The position numbers and the translations under genes were made by a program. Positions 14,469 through 24,294 of a stretch of 26,251 nucleotides of DNA are shown here, piece after piece. Each line of letters starts with the position of its first letter. Within the stretch, counting starts at the first letter, position 1. Source of the stretch: CAZIWJ01 sp964542855 (lineage in GTDB: Bacteria; Bacteroidota; Bacteroidia; Cytophagales; Cyclobacteriaceae); assembly GCA_964542855.1 (NCBI GenBank), contig CAZIWJ010000019.1, positions 1-26,251 on the forward strand. The letters run 5' to 3'. The notes under the pieces are model-generated. The model saw nothing but the letters and a program-made list of their open reading frames with translations, did not search any database and was not told where the DNA came from.

Positions 14469-15886
14469 GTCTTCTGCTTATTTTTTTCTTCCACTATTTT
14501 TTTCAGCTCCGGAACCAGCCGATCGATATCGCCTGCCCCGATGCTGAGTAGCACATCCAGTTGATTACTGCCGCGCATAGCTTCCAGGAAGTCTTCTTTG
14601 CTCAGTAATTGCTTGTTGCCAAGCGTTACCCGATTCAGAAGCACGGATGAACCCACTCCCTCAATCGGTTGTTCCCGCGCCGGGTAAACGGGCAACAGGT
14701 ACAGCTCGTCTACTCTTGAAAGCTCAGCAGCAAATCCTTCTGCAAAATCGCGGGTACGCGAGTACAGATGTGGCTGAAATACTGCCGTTACTTTCCGGTT
14801 AGGGTACAAATGCCGGATGGCCTCGATTACCGCGGCAATTTCGGTTGGGTGGTGGGCGTAATCGTCGATGTAAATGCAATGCTCCGGTACCCCGGGCTGA
14901 ACAATGTATTCAAACCGGCGCCAAACCCCTTTATAATCATTCAGGGCTTTCCTAATTGCCGCGCCTTCCACTCCTGCTTTCAGGGCCGCGAGGGCTGCAG
15001 CGCAGGCATTCAGCACGTTAAATTTACCGGGTGCCGCCAGAGCAATGTTAGTAATTATCCCCTGTTCGTGGTGCAAGTCGAAAACGAACCGGGCCATTCC
15101 TTTCTCGTATTCAACCCGGATATTCTGCGCCTGGGCCCTGCCCACGCTGATGCCGTAGGTAACAGCCTCAACATTCAGGCGGTGGTTCAGCGTCCTGGAA
15201 GCCTGCTCGTGAATTACCAGGTACCCATCTTCTGCCATGAGGTTAGCAAACTCGGCAAAGGTGGCCTTCATGGTATCGAAGTCGCCATAAATATCCAGGT
15301 GATCGGGATCTACCGACGTAAGAATAGTAATATTCGGCTCCAGCTGTAGAAATGAACGGTCGAACTCATCGGCTTCAGCAACCAGCATGGGTAACCCTCC
15401 GGCTTCAAAATGGACAAAGTTGCTCTGGTAGTTTTTACTAATGCCTCCCAGAAAAGCTATGCACGATTTACCGGCATGGGTAAGAATGTGCGCCAGCATG
15501 CTTGAGGTGCTGGTTTTACCGTGTGTTCCTGCTACGGCCAGGGTGTAGTAGTTCCTGGAAATTAAGCCTAATACGGCTGCCCGTTTCAGTACGGTAAACT
15601 CATTTTTTTGAAAATATTGCAGCAGGCCAAGCGATTCGGGAACAGCCGGAGTGTAAACTACCAGGATATCTTTACCGGCTTTGGTAAAAGCTGACTGAAG
15701 GTTTTCGGGCTTATCGCTGTAAGTTACCGGAACCCCCAGTTTTTCCAACTGCCCGGTAATAGGCCCGCGTGTGGCATCGTAACCGGCCACCTCGCATCCC
15801 TGCGCGTGGAACCAGCGGGCCAGTGCACTCATGCCAATACCCCCGATACCAACGAAATACACGCTATGGATATCTGCCAGTTTCAC
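14465..15886 (-). CDS. murC: UDP-N-acetylmuramate--L-alanine ligase
   Basis: The 473-residue cytoplasmic enzyme adds L-alanine to UDP-MurNAc, the first amino acid of the peptidoglycan stem. It shows the N-terminal dinucleotide-type GIGGIGMS (13-20), the ATP-binding GTHGKTS (120-126), EADEFDRSFL (about 190-199) and the Mur ligase DDYAHHPTEI motif. Length is normal. The start is GTG at 15884-15886; it overlaps the murG stop TGA in a GTGA arrangement, and the resulting N terminus MKLADIHSVYFVGIGG fits the family. The downstream ftsQ overlaps its end by 4 bp. Confidence 0.98.
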   Translation of the reverse strand: MKLADIHSVYFVGIGGIGMSALARWFHAQGCEVAGYDATRGPITGQLEKLGVPVTYSDKPENLQSAFTKAGKDILVVYTPAVPESLGLLQYFQKNEFTVLKRAAVLGLISRNYYTLAVAGTHGKTSTSSMLAHILTHAGKSCIAFLGGISKNYQSNFVHFEAGGLPMLVAEADEFDRSFLQLEPNITILTSVDPDHLDIYGDFDTMKATFAEFANLMAEDGYLVIHEQASRTLNHRLNVEAVTYGISVGRAQAQNIRVEYEKGMARFVFDLHHEQGIITNIALAAPGKFNVLNACAAALAALKAGVEGAAIRKALNDYKGVWRRFEYIVQPGVPEHCIYIDDYAHHPTEIAAVIEAIRHLYPNRKVTAVFQPHLYSRTRDFAEGFAAELSRVDELYLLPVYPAREQPIEGVGSSVLLNRVTLGNKQLLSKEDFLEAMRGSNQLDVLLSIGAGDIDRLVPELKKIVEEKNKQKT

Positions 15887-17007
15887 GATGCTTTCTTCAG
15901 TTTTAAAATGATTTCTGCAATGGCAGAAGCCGCTTCCGGCCGCGCCAGTTGCCCAATATTTTTCTTCAGTTCCAGCTGTTTTTCTTTGTCTTTCAACAGT
16001 GCCAGGGCCTGTGGAATCATCTGCTGTTCAGCGTCCTTGTCCAGCACCATCAGGGCTGCATTTTTTTCTACCAGTGAACTGGCATTTTTGCGCTGATGGT
16101 CCTCGGCTACATTGGGAGAAGGCACGAAGATGACCGGTAGTTGCACCAGACACAATTCGGAAATGGATAAAGCCCCTGCCCTTGAAATGACTACATCGGC
16201 GGTAGCATAAGCCAGGTCCATCCGGTCCAGGAATTCGTGCAGGTGAATATTTTCCGGGTTGCCAGCTTCTTCCAATCGTGCCGTCATGTCCTCGTAATAA
16301 AATTTACCGCACTGCCAGATCACCTGGATATTGTTTTCTTTAAGCTGCTGTAACCCGGCAGACAGGCTGCGGTTCAGCGTACGGGCCCCCAGGCTGCCAC
16401 CCACTACCAGCAGGGTAGGTAGCCCGGGCTTCAGCTGGTAATAGTCCAAGGCTTCTTCCTTGCGGGAATCCAACCCCTCGGCAGCAGCCTTTACAATGTC
16501 CGACCGCACCGGGTTGCCGGTAAACCGGATGTTTTCGGCCGGGAAAAACCTTTCCATTTTATCGTAGGCCACGCAAATCTGCTGTACCCGCCTGGCCAGA
16601 ATTTTATTGGTTATACCGGCGTAGGAATTCTGCTCCTGCAACACGGCCGGAACGCCTTTCATGGTTGCAGCATAAACCAACGGGCCGCTTGCATAGCCTC
16701 CCACACCAACTACGGCTACCGGGCGGTATTTGCGTACAATACCCAGAGCTTTACTTACGCTGCTGATTACTTTTACCGGGAACAGTAAGTTACCTGCCGT
16801 CAGCTTTCGCTGCAGCCCACTGATCCACAACCCGATAATGGGGTAACCGGCAGCGGGTACCCGCTGCATTTCCATTCTTCCTTTGGCTCCCACAAACAGA
16901 ATATCAATGTTGCTGTCGGCAGCCTGCAGGGCATGAGCAATGGCAATGGCCGGGAAGATGTGCCCCCCGGTTCCCCCTCCGCTGATGATGATGGTTTCCT
17001 TGGCCAT
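15883..17007 (-). CDS. murG: Undecaprenyl-PP-MurNAc-pentapeptide GlcNAc transferase
   Basis: The 374-residue glycosyltransferase adds GlcNAc to lipid I to make lipid II on the cytoplasmic face of the membrane. The lipid-binding glycine-rich loop GGGTGGHIFP (10-19), the second glycine-rich loop VGVGGYASGP (about 99-108) and the UDP-GlcNAc-binding segment SRAGALSISEL are visible, as is the EDHQRKNA motif. Length fits the family. ATG at 17005-17007 lies 7 bp after ftsW, whose flippase-related partner proteins use the lipid II product. Confidence 0.98.
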   Translation of the reverse strand: MAKETIIISGGGTGGHIFPAIAIAHALQAADSNIDILFVGAKGRMEMQRVPAAGYPIIGLWISGLQRKLTAGNLLFPVKVISSVSKALGIVRKYRPVAVVGVGGYASGPLVYAATMKGVPAVLQEQNSYAGITNKILARRVQQICVAYDKMERFFPAENIRFTGNPVRSDIVKAAAEGLDSRKEEALDYYQLKPGLPTLLVVGGSLGARTLNRSLSAGLQQLKENNIQVIWQCGKFYYEDMTARLEEAGNPENIHLHEFLDRMDLAYATADVVISRAGALSISELCLVQLPVIFVPSPNVAEDHQRKNASSLVEKNAALMVLDKDAEQQMIPQALALLKDKEKQLELKKNIGQLARPEAASAIAEIILKLKKAS

Positions 17008-17014
17008 ATGCTAC

Positions 17015-18175
17015 TTAATTTTCTTCTTCCATTAGTTCTCCCCGACTCACGCTAATGATGATACCGAACGCCATGCCGGTAAACAGCAATGAGGTTCCTC
17101 CCCAGCTCACCATAGGCAGGGGCAAGCCGGTTACCGGCAGCAAACCCACGGCTACCCCCATATTCATAAACGCCTGTATCACGATTAAAAAGCTGAGCCC
17201 GGCTGAAAGCAGTCCGCCGAACGCCCATTCACTTTTTGCCGCTACCAATAGCCCGCGCCACAACAGCAGCAGGTATAAAAAGATAATAATGATGCCTCCA
17301 AGCGCACCGTATTCTTCAATAATGATGGCATAAATGAAATCGGAATACGATTGTGGGAGGAAGTTCCGTTGCGTGCTCTGCCCCGGCTGGTTACCGATAA
17401 TGCCGCCGGAAGCGATGGCAACGTATGACTGCTGGTTCTGGAAGCTCGACAGTTCCGGGTTGCCCCAGGCTTCGTAGAATGAAATTACCCGGCTAGCCGC
17501 TGTTTCCAGCCGCTGGCCGAAATACAGGGCAGCAACGAGGGTAATTATCGCAACCGCGCCCAGGCGGAAGAAAAATCGGTTTGGTACGCGGCCAATAAAG
17601 AACAGCAGCCCGCAACTGAATAGCAGCAGGATGGCGGTAGATAAATCTGATAAAGCAATAAGCCCACAAATTACTCCGCACCAGATCAGCATGGGCAGCA
17701 GTACTTTTCTGGAGAGGTTGCTAATATCCTGCTGCCTTTTGGAAAGCATACTGGCCAGGTTAGCAATCAGGGCAATTTTAGCCATATCGGAGGGCTGGAA
17801 GCTCAGGTTAACCAGGGGAATGCTAATGGCCCTCGTGGCCCCGTTTTGTAGTTCTCCGAACAGGTAAACCCCCAGCAACAGAAACACTGATAATATAAGC
17901 ACCAGCCGGGAAATGAGCCCGTACCAGCGGAAGTCTACTTTATGCGCCAGGTATACACTTAGTAGCCCCAGCACTACGGCCATGAGGTGCTTTAAAAGGA
18001 AATACTCGGTGTTTCCTCCCTTAGCGATGTAAGCCAACGGCCCGGTAGCGCTGTATACCGCCACACTGCTGAAGCAGGCCAGCGCAATCACGATCATCCA
18101 AATGTACGGATCGCCTTTCAGGTTCAGCGCGAACCAGTCTTTCAGCTGGGGTTTTGGGATACGGTTAACCGACAT
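17015..18175 (-). CDS. ftsW: Septal peptidoglycan polymerase FtsW (SEDS family)
   Basis: The 386-residue polytopic membrane protein has about ten helices and SEDS-family motifs: LSFQPSDMAKIALI (about 125-138), ATAASR-like LETAASRVISF, the periplasmic loop block SGGIIGNQPGQSTQRNFLPQ, and the C-terminal PVTGLPLPMVSWGGTSLL. SEDS proteins polymerise lipid II together with a class B PBP; the partner here is FtsI in the same cluster. The RodA paralogue is possible by family alone, but location inside the dcw cluster between murD and murG points to FtsW. It overlaps the murD end by 11 bp. Confidence 0.96.
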   Translation of the reverse strand: MSVNRIPKPQLKDWFALNLKGDPYIWMIVIALACFSSVAVYSATGPLAYIAKGGNTEYFLLKHLMAVVLGLLSVYLAHKVDFRWYGLISRLVLILSVFLLLGVYLFGELQNGATRAISIPLVNLSFQPSDMAKIALIANLASMLSKRQQDISNLSRKVLLPMLIWCGVICGLIALSDLSTAILLLFSCGLLFFIGRVPNRFFFRLGAVAIITLVAALYFGQRLETAASRVISFYEAWGNPELSSFQNQQSYVAIASGGIIGNQPGQSTQRNFLPQSYSDFIYAIIIEEYGALGGIIIIFLYLLLLWRGLLVAAKSEWAFGGLLSAGLSFLIVIQAFMNMGVAVGLLPVTGLPLPMVSWGGTSLLFTGMAFGIIISVSRGELMEEEN

Positions 18176-19463
18176 GGCGCAACTGTTCTACTTGTTGAAT
18201 AAACTGATTTCCCCGATCTCTATAACTGCTGAACAGGTCGAAGCTGGCACAGGCGGGCGACAGTAATACGGTGTCGCCTGCCCGGGCGTGGTTATGGGCC
18301 CGGGCTACCACGTCCTGCATGCTATTGCTTTCTTCTACCACCTGAACTTTACTGCCAAAAGCATTGAGCAGGTGCTTATTATCTACTCCCAGGCATAGCA
18401 GCACTTTTACCTTCTGTTCTACCAGCGGCTGTAGCAGGTCGTAATTATTTCCTTTGTTTATGCCCCCGGCAATCCAAATCAGGCTTTGCTTGCGGTTTGT
18501 TTCCAGCCCTTCCAGGGCATAATACACGGCGTCTACATTAGTGGCCTTGGAGTCGTTAATGTAGCACACCCCGTTAATTTTGGCTACCTGTTGCAGGCGG
18601 TGGCGGGGTACCTGGTATGAAGCCATGCCTGCTGTAATTTTTTCTTCGTCCACACCCAGGTGCCTGGCAATGGTTACAGCTACCAATGCATTAAAACGGT
18701 TGTGCCGGCCAATGAGCGAAGTAAACGGAATATCCTGCCGGCTCACCTGTTCGGTAAGTGCCTGCCTGTTACCAAGAACCGGCTGCTGATCCAGGTAGGC
18801 TGCAACCGGCCGGCTGTCTTTGTTATAAATGAATAAATCGTTAGCGGTTAAATTGCGGGTAATATTGAACTTAGCCTGTACGTACCCCTCCATTTTGTAG
18901 TTATAGCGATCTAGGTGATCGGGGGTAATGTTCAGTAGCACGGCAATAATCGGGTGCAGGTTTGGGCTGTCTTCCAGCTGGAAGCTACTGATTTCCAGTA
19001 CGTAGTACTCGTACCGATCCTGGATTACTTCCCGGGCAAAGCTGTTACCAACGTTGCCAGCTATACCAACCGACAGGCCTCCAGCTTTCAGCAGGTGGTA
19101 AGTTAGGGTAGTGGTAGTGGTTTTGCCGTTGGTACCAGTAATCCCGATAATTTCAGCCTTGCTGTACCGGGCGGCAAAATCGATTTCCGAACGCACAGGA
19201 ACGCCCTGTTGCAGGAAGTGCTGCACCCCGGCTGCTTCACGAGGAATGCCCGGGCTCTTAATTACTTCTTTCGCCTTCAGGTTCATGGCCCGGGTGTGGC
19301 TTCCTTCTTCGTAGGCAATGCCGGCATGTTCGAGTTCAGCCCTGGCTTCAGTCTTCAGCCTGCCCGCATCGGAAACGAATACTTGCAGCCCTTTGGCCTG
19401 AGCCAGCAAGGCAGCACCTACGCCGCTTTCTCCTCCTCCCAGTATGATAATATATTCTTCCAT
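18165..19463 (-). CDS. murD: UDP-N-acetylmuramoylalanine--D-glutamate ligase
   Basis: The 432-residue ligase adds D-glutamate to UDP-MurNAc-L-Ala in the cytoplasm. Visible are the N-terminal GGGESGVG loop (9-16), the ATP-binding GTNGKTTTT (110-118), LNITPDHLDRY (MurD-type) and the C-terminal LSPACASFDLFSSYRDRG-type block that identifies MurD rather than MurC or MurF. Length is slightly below the common 440-450 but all motifs are present. The ATG shares one base with the mraY stop (TGATG), and the end overlaps ftsW by 11 bp. Confidence 0.98.
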   Translation of the reverse strand: MEEYIIILGGGESGVGAALLAQAKGLQVFVSDAGRLKTEARAELEHAGIAYEEGSHTRAMNLKAKEVIKSPGIPREAAGVQHFLQQGVPVRSEIDFAARYSKAEIIGITGTNGKTTTTTLTYHLLKAGGLSVGIAGNVGNSFAREVIQDRYEYYVLEISSFQLEDSPNLHPIIAVLLNITPDHLDRYNYKMEGYVQAKFNITRNLTANDLFIYNKDSRPVAAYLDQQPVLGNRQALTEQVSRQDIPFTSLIGRHNRFNALVAVTIARHLGVDEEKITAGMASYQVPRHRLQQVAKINGVCYINDSKATNVDAVYYALEGLETNRKQSLIWIAGGINKGNNYDLLQPLVEQKVKVLLCLGVDNKHLLNAFGSKVQVVEESNSMQDVVARAHNHARAGDTVLLSPACASFDLFSSYRDRGNQFIQQVEQLRHVG

Positions 19464-20674
19464 CAGCGCAATTTTAAGGTTACCAGTGAAAGAATAGCCA
19501 GCAGGATACCCAGCAGCCAGAACCGGGAAACGATTTTGGCTTCGTGCAGGCCCACCTTCTGATAATGATGGTGCAGGGGCGCCATTTTAAACAGTCGATT
19601 CCCTTGCCCGGTACGTTTTTTAGTGTACTTGAAGTAATACACCTGGAGAATAACCGACAGGTTTTCTACCACGAACACTCCGCATATAAGTGGAATAAGC
19701 AGTTCTTTTCGTACCGCAAAAGCCAATACGGCAATAACGCTACCAATAGAAAGGCTGCCGGTATCGCCCATAAAGACCTGAGCCGGGAATGAGTTGTACC
19801 AGAGGAAGCCCACACAAGCCCCTACAAAAGCTGTTGCAAAAATTACCAGTTCGCTGATGTTCGGGATATACATGATATTCAGGTACTGCGAAAAAATTAC
19901 GTTCCCGGACAAGTAGGCAAAAATGGCCAGTGTAAGCCCTATGATTGCCGAAGTACCAGCGGCAAGGCCGTCGAGACCATCGGTAATGTTGGCACCGTTA
20001 GAAACAGCCGTAACAATAAAAATTACCACAAACACGTACAGCACCCACGTCAGGTTATCGCCCGGCACCAGGCTGCTGTAGTCGAACTCGTTTTCTTTAA
20101 TGAAGGGGATGGTGGTAATGGTAGACTTGATATCCTCGTAAGGAGGCACTTCAACCGATTCCAGTATGGTATCCATGGAGGCCCCGGCTTCAAACTCCCG
20201 TACCTTTACATCCTGGTGGAAATAAAGGGTTAGCCCCACGATTAATCCCAGGCCAATCTGACCAATTACCTTGAAGCGGCCGGCCAGCCCTTCCTTGTCT
20301 TTCTTGAATACTTTAATGTAGTCGTCCAGGAAGCCCACGCCACCCATCCATACTGTGGCAATAAGCAGCAGAATGATGTAAATATTGTCCAGCCTGGCCA
20401 TGAGCAGGGTAGGTATTACTATAGCGCTGATGATAATTAACCCGCCCATGGTTGGCGTTCCCTGCTTTTCCTTCTGTCCTTCCAGCCCAAGATCGCGTAC
20501 ACTTTCACCCACCTGCTTGCGCAGCAGCCAGTTAATTAATTGCTTTCCGAAAGTGATGGTGATTAACAGCGAGATAAACGTAGCAACTCCTGCCCGAAAC
20601 GAAATATACTGGAACACACCGGCCCCGGGGAAGTCGAGGTGTTGGTCCAAGTAATTGAATAGATAGTAAAGCAT
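19463..20674 (-). CDS. mraY: Phospho-MurNAc-pentapeptide transferase (lipid I synthase)
   Basis: The 403-residue membrane enzyme moves phospho-MurNAc-pentapeptide onto undecaprenyl phosphate. Catalytic and binding motifs are intact: GFLDDYIK (114-121) with the aspartate pair, NGANITDGLDG (226-236), FMGDTGSLSIG, and the HHHYQKVG loop near the C terminus. About ten helices are expected. Compared with the usual 330-360 residues it is longer, because of an extra segment at about 154-208 (REFEAGASMDTILESVEVPP onward) between two helices. I know this insertion to be common in Bacteroidota. It lies 34 bp after murE and is coupled to murD. Confidence 0.98.
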   Translation of the reverse strand: MLYYLFNYLDQHLDFPGAGVFQYISFRAGVATFISLLITITFGKQLINWLLRKQVGESVRDLGLEGQKEKQGTPTMGGLIIISAIVIPTLLMARLDNIYIILLLIATVWMGGVGFLDDYIKVFKKDKEGLAGRFKVIGQIGLGLIVGLTLYFHQDVKVREFEAGASMDTILESVEVPPYEDIKSTITTIPFIKENEFDYSSLVPGDNLTWVLYVFVVIFIVTAVSNGANITDGLDGLAAGTSAIIGLTLAIFAYLSGNVIFSQYLNIMYIPNISELVIFATAFVGACVGFLWYNSFPAQVFMGDTGSLSIGSVIAVLAFAVRKELLIPLICGVFVVENLSVILQVYYFKYTKKRTGQGNRLFKMAPLHHHYQKVGLHEAKIVSRFWLLGILLAILSLVTLKLR

Positions 20675-20708
20675 GTCAGGCAGTAGTTGTGTGGTTTTCT
20701 GGTTCGTT

Positions 20709-22193
20709 TCAGGTTATTTCTTCATTCAGTATTGCTTGCAGGATTGCCCTATCATCGAAATCGTGTTTTACACCTTTAATTTCCTGGTAGGTTTCGTGCC
20801 CTTTTCCAGCCAGTAAAATAATATCGCCGACGTTGGCCAGGTTGCAGGCGGTACGGATGGCCTCCTTCCGGTTGCTGTTCCGTAGAATTTTCTTGTAGTG
20901 CTGCGCCGGAACGCCTTCCATCATGTCATCTATAATCTGCTCCGGGTCTTCGTCGCGGGGGTTATCGGAAGTAATAACCACTTTATCGCTCTGTTCGGCA
21001 GCTATTTTGGCCATCATCGGGCGCTTGCCCTTATCGCGGTTTCCGCCGCAGCCGATAATGGTAATTAACTGTTCGCTATGGTTACGGACTTTATTAATAG
21101 TATCCAGTACATTTTTCAGGGCATCGGGGGTGTGGGCATAATCTACGATACCGGCCACCTGGTTTGGCCCGATTACCTGCTCGAAGCGTCCGGGGGCCGG
21201 GGGCATCATGGATAATTGTTCCAGTACTGTTTCGGCTTCATCTTCCAGCAGTACCGCCACGCTGAATATTCCCAGCAGGTTGTAAGCATTGAACTCGCCT
21301 ACCAGTTTAAACCAAACTTTATGGTTATTGCCAGTATAATCGGTAATATCCAGTTCCAGCCCTTCAATAGTATTGTTCAGCACCCTGGCCTTGAAATTGG
21401 CAGCGTTTTTCAACCCGAAAGAATATACTGCCGCCCGGGTGTTCTGTACCATGATTTTTCCACGCTTATCGTCGGTGTTTACCAGGGCAAAGCCTTCTTT
21501 CGGCAGTTCATCGAACAGCTTCTTTTTGGCTTTGATGTAATTGTTGAAAGTACCGTGGTAGTCGAGGTGATCGCGCGAAATGTTGGTAAACACGCCTCCT
21601 AACAGTTTCAGGCCGGCGGTACGCTCCTGAACAATGGCATGCGAGCTGGCCTCCATGAAGCAGTGGGTACAGTTGGCATCAACCATTTCTTTCAACAGGC
21701 GGTTAATCTGCACGGCATCACCGGTGGTATGTGTAGCCGGTACTACTTTTTCCCCGATCCGGTTTTCTACCGTAGAAAGCAGGCCAGTTTTATAGCCCAT
21801 CTCCTGGTACAGGTTGTACAGAAGGGTTACCGTACTGGTTTTCCCGTTGGTGCCGGTTACGGCGATGAGTTTAAGCCTGGAAGAAGGATTACCGTAGAAG
21901 TTGCTGGCCATAATACCCAGGGTGCGGGCACTGCTGGCTACCTGCACGTAGGTTACCGTTTCCGGAATAAATAACGATTCAACCGGGTATTCGCCCACCA
22001 CGGCTACTGCTCCTGCTTCAACAACCTGCGGAATGTACTGATGGCCGTTTACCTTCGTACCTTTTACAGCTACGAACACACTGCCCTTTTCCACCTGGCG
22101 GGAATCGAAATGCACCGCATCAACCGACACGCTGGTTCGGCCAATTACCGCCTTGATGTTGGCTCCGTACAGTATGTTTTGCAATTCTGCCAT
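20709..22193 (-). CDS. murE: UDP-MurNAc-L-Ala-D-Glu--meso-diaminopimelate ligase
   Basis: The 494-residue ligase adds the third residue of the stem peptide. The ATP motif GTNGKTS (114-120), THTTGDAVQ region, SSHAI (183-187), RDHLDYHGT (207-215) and the IKAKKKLF segment (about 220-227), which holds the carbamylated lysine in known MurE, are all visible. The specificity motif DNPRDEDP (410-417) matches the DNPR signature of meso-diaminopimelate-adding enzymes, not the lysine-adding type, so the wall is inferred to be of the DAP type. The start ATG is separated from the ftsI stop by one base. Confidence 0.98.
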   Translation of the reverse strand: MAELQNILYGANIKAVIGRTSVSVDAVHFDSRQVEKGSVFVAVKGTKVNGHQYIPQVVEAGAVAVVGEYPVESLFIPETVTYVQVASSARTLGIMASNFYGNPSSRLKLIAVTGTNGKTSTVTLLYNLYQEMGYKTGLLSTVENRIGEKVVPATHTTGDAVQINRLLKEMVDANCTHCFMEASSHAIVQERTAGLKLLGGVFTNISRDHLDYHGTFNNYIKAKKKLFDELPKEGFALVNTDDKRGKIMVQNTRAAVYSFGLKNAANFKARVLNNTIEGLELDITDYTGNNHKVWFKLVGEFNAYNLLGIFSVAVLLEDEAETVLEQLSMMPPAPGRFEQVIGPNQVAGIVDYAHTPDALKNVLDTINKVRNHSEQLITIIGCGGNRDKGKRPMMAKIAAEQSDKVVITSDNPRDEDPEQIIDDMMEGVPAQHYKKILRNSNRKEAIRTACNLANVGDIILLAGKGHETYQEIKGVKHDFDDRAILQAILNEEIT

Positions 22194-22194
22194 A

Positions 22195-24294
22195 TCAATA
22201 TCGCTCCAGCGTTAAAAATATCGACTGTCCTTCCCTGAATGGCGCATTCGGGGTAAGTGATTGCATTTCCACTCGTCCTATATCCGAGTAGGATACCTTC
22301 AGTCCTTTCTTCTCCAGCAGGTAAAGGGCATCGCGCAGGGTCATTCCTCTTACGTCGGGTACTTTACGGGCCGCCGTTTTAATGGGCTTCCATAAAATAG
22401 TATCGTTTTCCGGGCTGGTGCGTACCCAGTCCGCATTTGCTTCCGGCGAGCGGTTGGCAATGCCCATGGTATTGCAGAGCATGGCCAGTTCGTTATGCTG
22501 CCCGGCCCTGATCACCGGATAAACCCCTTTCTCCGGTTCAAAATGATCAGGCATTACCGGGTGCATGTCTGGATCTTTTGCGTACAATTTGTCGGCGATT
22601 TCTTTAAATACTGGCGCTGCCACGTTGCTACCGTATTGTTCAAAGCCCCTGGGTGCATCTACTACTACAATGCAACTGTACTTCGGGTTACTGGCCGGGA
22701 AGTAACCGGCAAATGAGGTATAGTAAGCATCAGTATAGCGGCCTTTTTCGTACTTTTTGGCGGTTCCGGTTTTGCCCGCAATTTTGTAGGGTGATCCGCT
22801 GATGTTGCTGGCGGTTCCGGAAACCACTACTTCTTCCAGTAGCTTGCGCACTTTTCCGAGCGTTTGCCGGCTGCATATTTGCTCGCGGATAACCTGGGCC
22901 TCGAAGGTAACGTCGGTTTTATGATCGGTTTTCACTTCTTTTACAACGATGGGCTGAATCATTTTACCATCGTTAGCAATGGCATTGTACAGCGCTAGCG
23001 TATGAATAGGGGCCATTTTAATTTCGTAACCAATCGACATCCACGGCAGGGTAGTTCCGCTCCAGCTCCGGTCGTTTTCCGATTTAAAATAGGGAACTCC
23101 TTCTCCCACCAGCTGAAAATTCAGGGGGCGGGTAAGGCCCATATTATCGAGGTACCCCATGAAGCGGGAATACCGCTCGCTAAAATGCTCGTTTACCAGT
23201 TTGGATATCCCGATGTTCGATGATTTGGCGAAGGCCTGTTTAACGGTAATTTCCCCGTAGCCTCCCGGGCGGGAATCGCGCATTAGCCGGTCATAATATC
23301 GCATGGTTCCGTTACCGGTGTCGAGGCTATCGGACAGGTTAATGTCGGTGTCTTCGAGCAGGGCAATCATGGAAGCCAGCTTAAACGTAGAACCCGGTTC
23401 GGTAGCATCGCCTACTGCGTAGTTGTAGACTTCCCCGTACTGGCCACCGGAAAAACGAGTCAGGTTTGAAATAGCCTTAATTTCACCGGTTGCCACTTCC
23501 ATCACTACAGCGCAACCGAAATCAGCTTCGTGATATTTCAGGGCCCGGAGCAGAGCGGCTTCGGTAACATCTTGTAAGTTAACATCGAGCGTTGAAACAA
23601 TATCTTTCCCGTTTTCCGGTTTAAAGCCCCCTTCATTTTCCAGCAGGCGGTAATGACCGCCTACCAGGCGTTGAAAAAATCCACGCCCTTCCACGCCGGC
23701 TAAGTAGTGGTTTAGGCTGTATTCCAGCCCGGCACCTTCTTCCTGTTCGTTCACGTAGCCGATGGTTCGGTGGGCCAGGTGCCCAAACGGCAGGTAACGC
23801 TTGCTGCTGGCATTAAAAATAATTCCTCCACGCAGCCGCCCCAGCCGGAAAATGGGCCAGTTCTCCACCTCACGCTTCTGGCTGTGCCTGATCAGATTGC
23901 GATTCAACACCATGTACTGCCGGTTCTGCTGCCGGGCCTGCACGATACGATGTTTGTACTGGGCTGCACTCTCGTTGCCGTACAGGTTACTGAGCCGCTC
24001 GCTCAGCTCGTCGATATCCGCCCTGAACGTACTGTCTTCACAAACGGTAGGGTCGAACGCCAGCCAATAATAAGGCAGGGAAGTGGCCAGCAGGTTGCCA
24101 TCTTCGGCGTAGATATTCCCCCTTACCGCCGGAATGGTGCGGTAATCGAGGGCAATTTGCTCCCCTAGCTTGCGCCATTCATCTCCATGTACCCACTGAA
24201 TAAACAGGATACGGGCAAAGATTACCCCTCCGACCAGGGTGGCCGCCAGCAGTGCAAAACGTACGCGGGATAATATGGAGTGTTTAATGCTCAT
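22195..24294 (-). CDS. ftsI: Septal class B penicillin-binding protein FtsI with PASTA domain
   Basis: The 699-residue transpeptidase cross-links septal peptidoglycan. It has one N-terminal membrane helix (about 12-33), a PBP dimer domain (about 50-210; RGNIYAEDGNLLA at 58-70) and a transpeptidase domain with all three active motifs: STFK (302-305, nucleophile S302), SSN (358-360) and KTG (508-510). A single PASTA domain follows at about 642-699 (VPDVRGMTLRDALYLLEKKG start), making it longer than the E. coli protein but usual for Bacteroidota. Its ATG overlaps the ftsL stop by 4 bp. Some annotations call this family PBP2/SpoVD-like. Confidence 0.97.
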   Translation of the reverse strand: MSIKHSILSRVRFALLAATLVGGVIFARILFIQWVHGDEWRKLGEQIALDYRTIPAVRGNIYAEDGNLLATSLPYYWLAFDPTVCEDSTFRADIDELSERLSNLYGNESAAQYKHRIVQARQQNRQYMVLNRNLIRHSQKREVENWPIFRLGRLRGGIIFNASSKRYLPFGHLAHRTIGYVNEQEEGAGLEYSLNHYLAGVEGRGFFQRLVGGHYRLLENEGGFKPENGKDIVSTLDVNLQDVTEAALLRALKYHEADFGCAVVMEVATGEIKAISNLTRFSGGQYGEVYNYAVGDATEPGSTFKLASMIALLEDTDINLSDSLDTGNGTMRYYDRLMRDSRPGGYGEITVKQAFAKSSNIGISKLVNEHFSERYSRFMGYLDNMGLTRPLNFQLVGEGVPYFKSENDRSWSGTTLPWMSIGYEIKMAPIHTLALYNAIANDGKMIQPIVVKEVKTDHKTDVTFEAQVIREQICSRQTLGKVRKLLEEVVVSGTASNISGSPYKIAGKTGTAKKYEKGRYTDAYYTSFAGYFPASNPKYSCIVVVDAPRGFEQYGSNVAAPVFKEIADKLYAKDPDMHPVMPDHFEPEKGVYPVIRAGQHNELAMLCNTMGIANRSPEANADWVRTSPENDTILWKPIKTAARKVPDVRGMTLRDALYLLEKKGLKVSYSDIGRVEMQSLTPNAPFREGQSIFLTLERY

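Noticed and set aside
14768..15349. Open frame of 193 codons antisense to murC
   Set aside because: No motifs, and murC on the other strand is complete.
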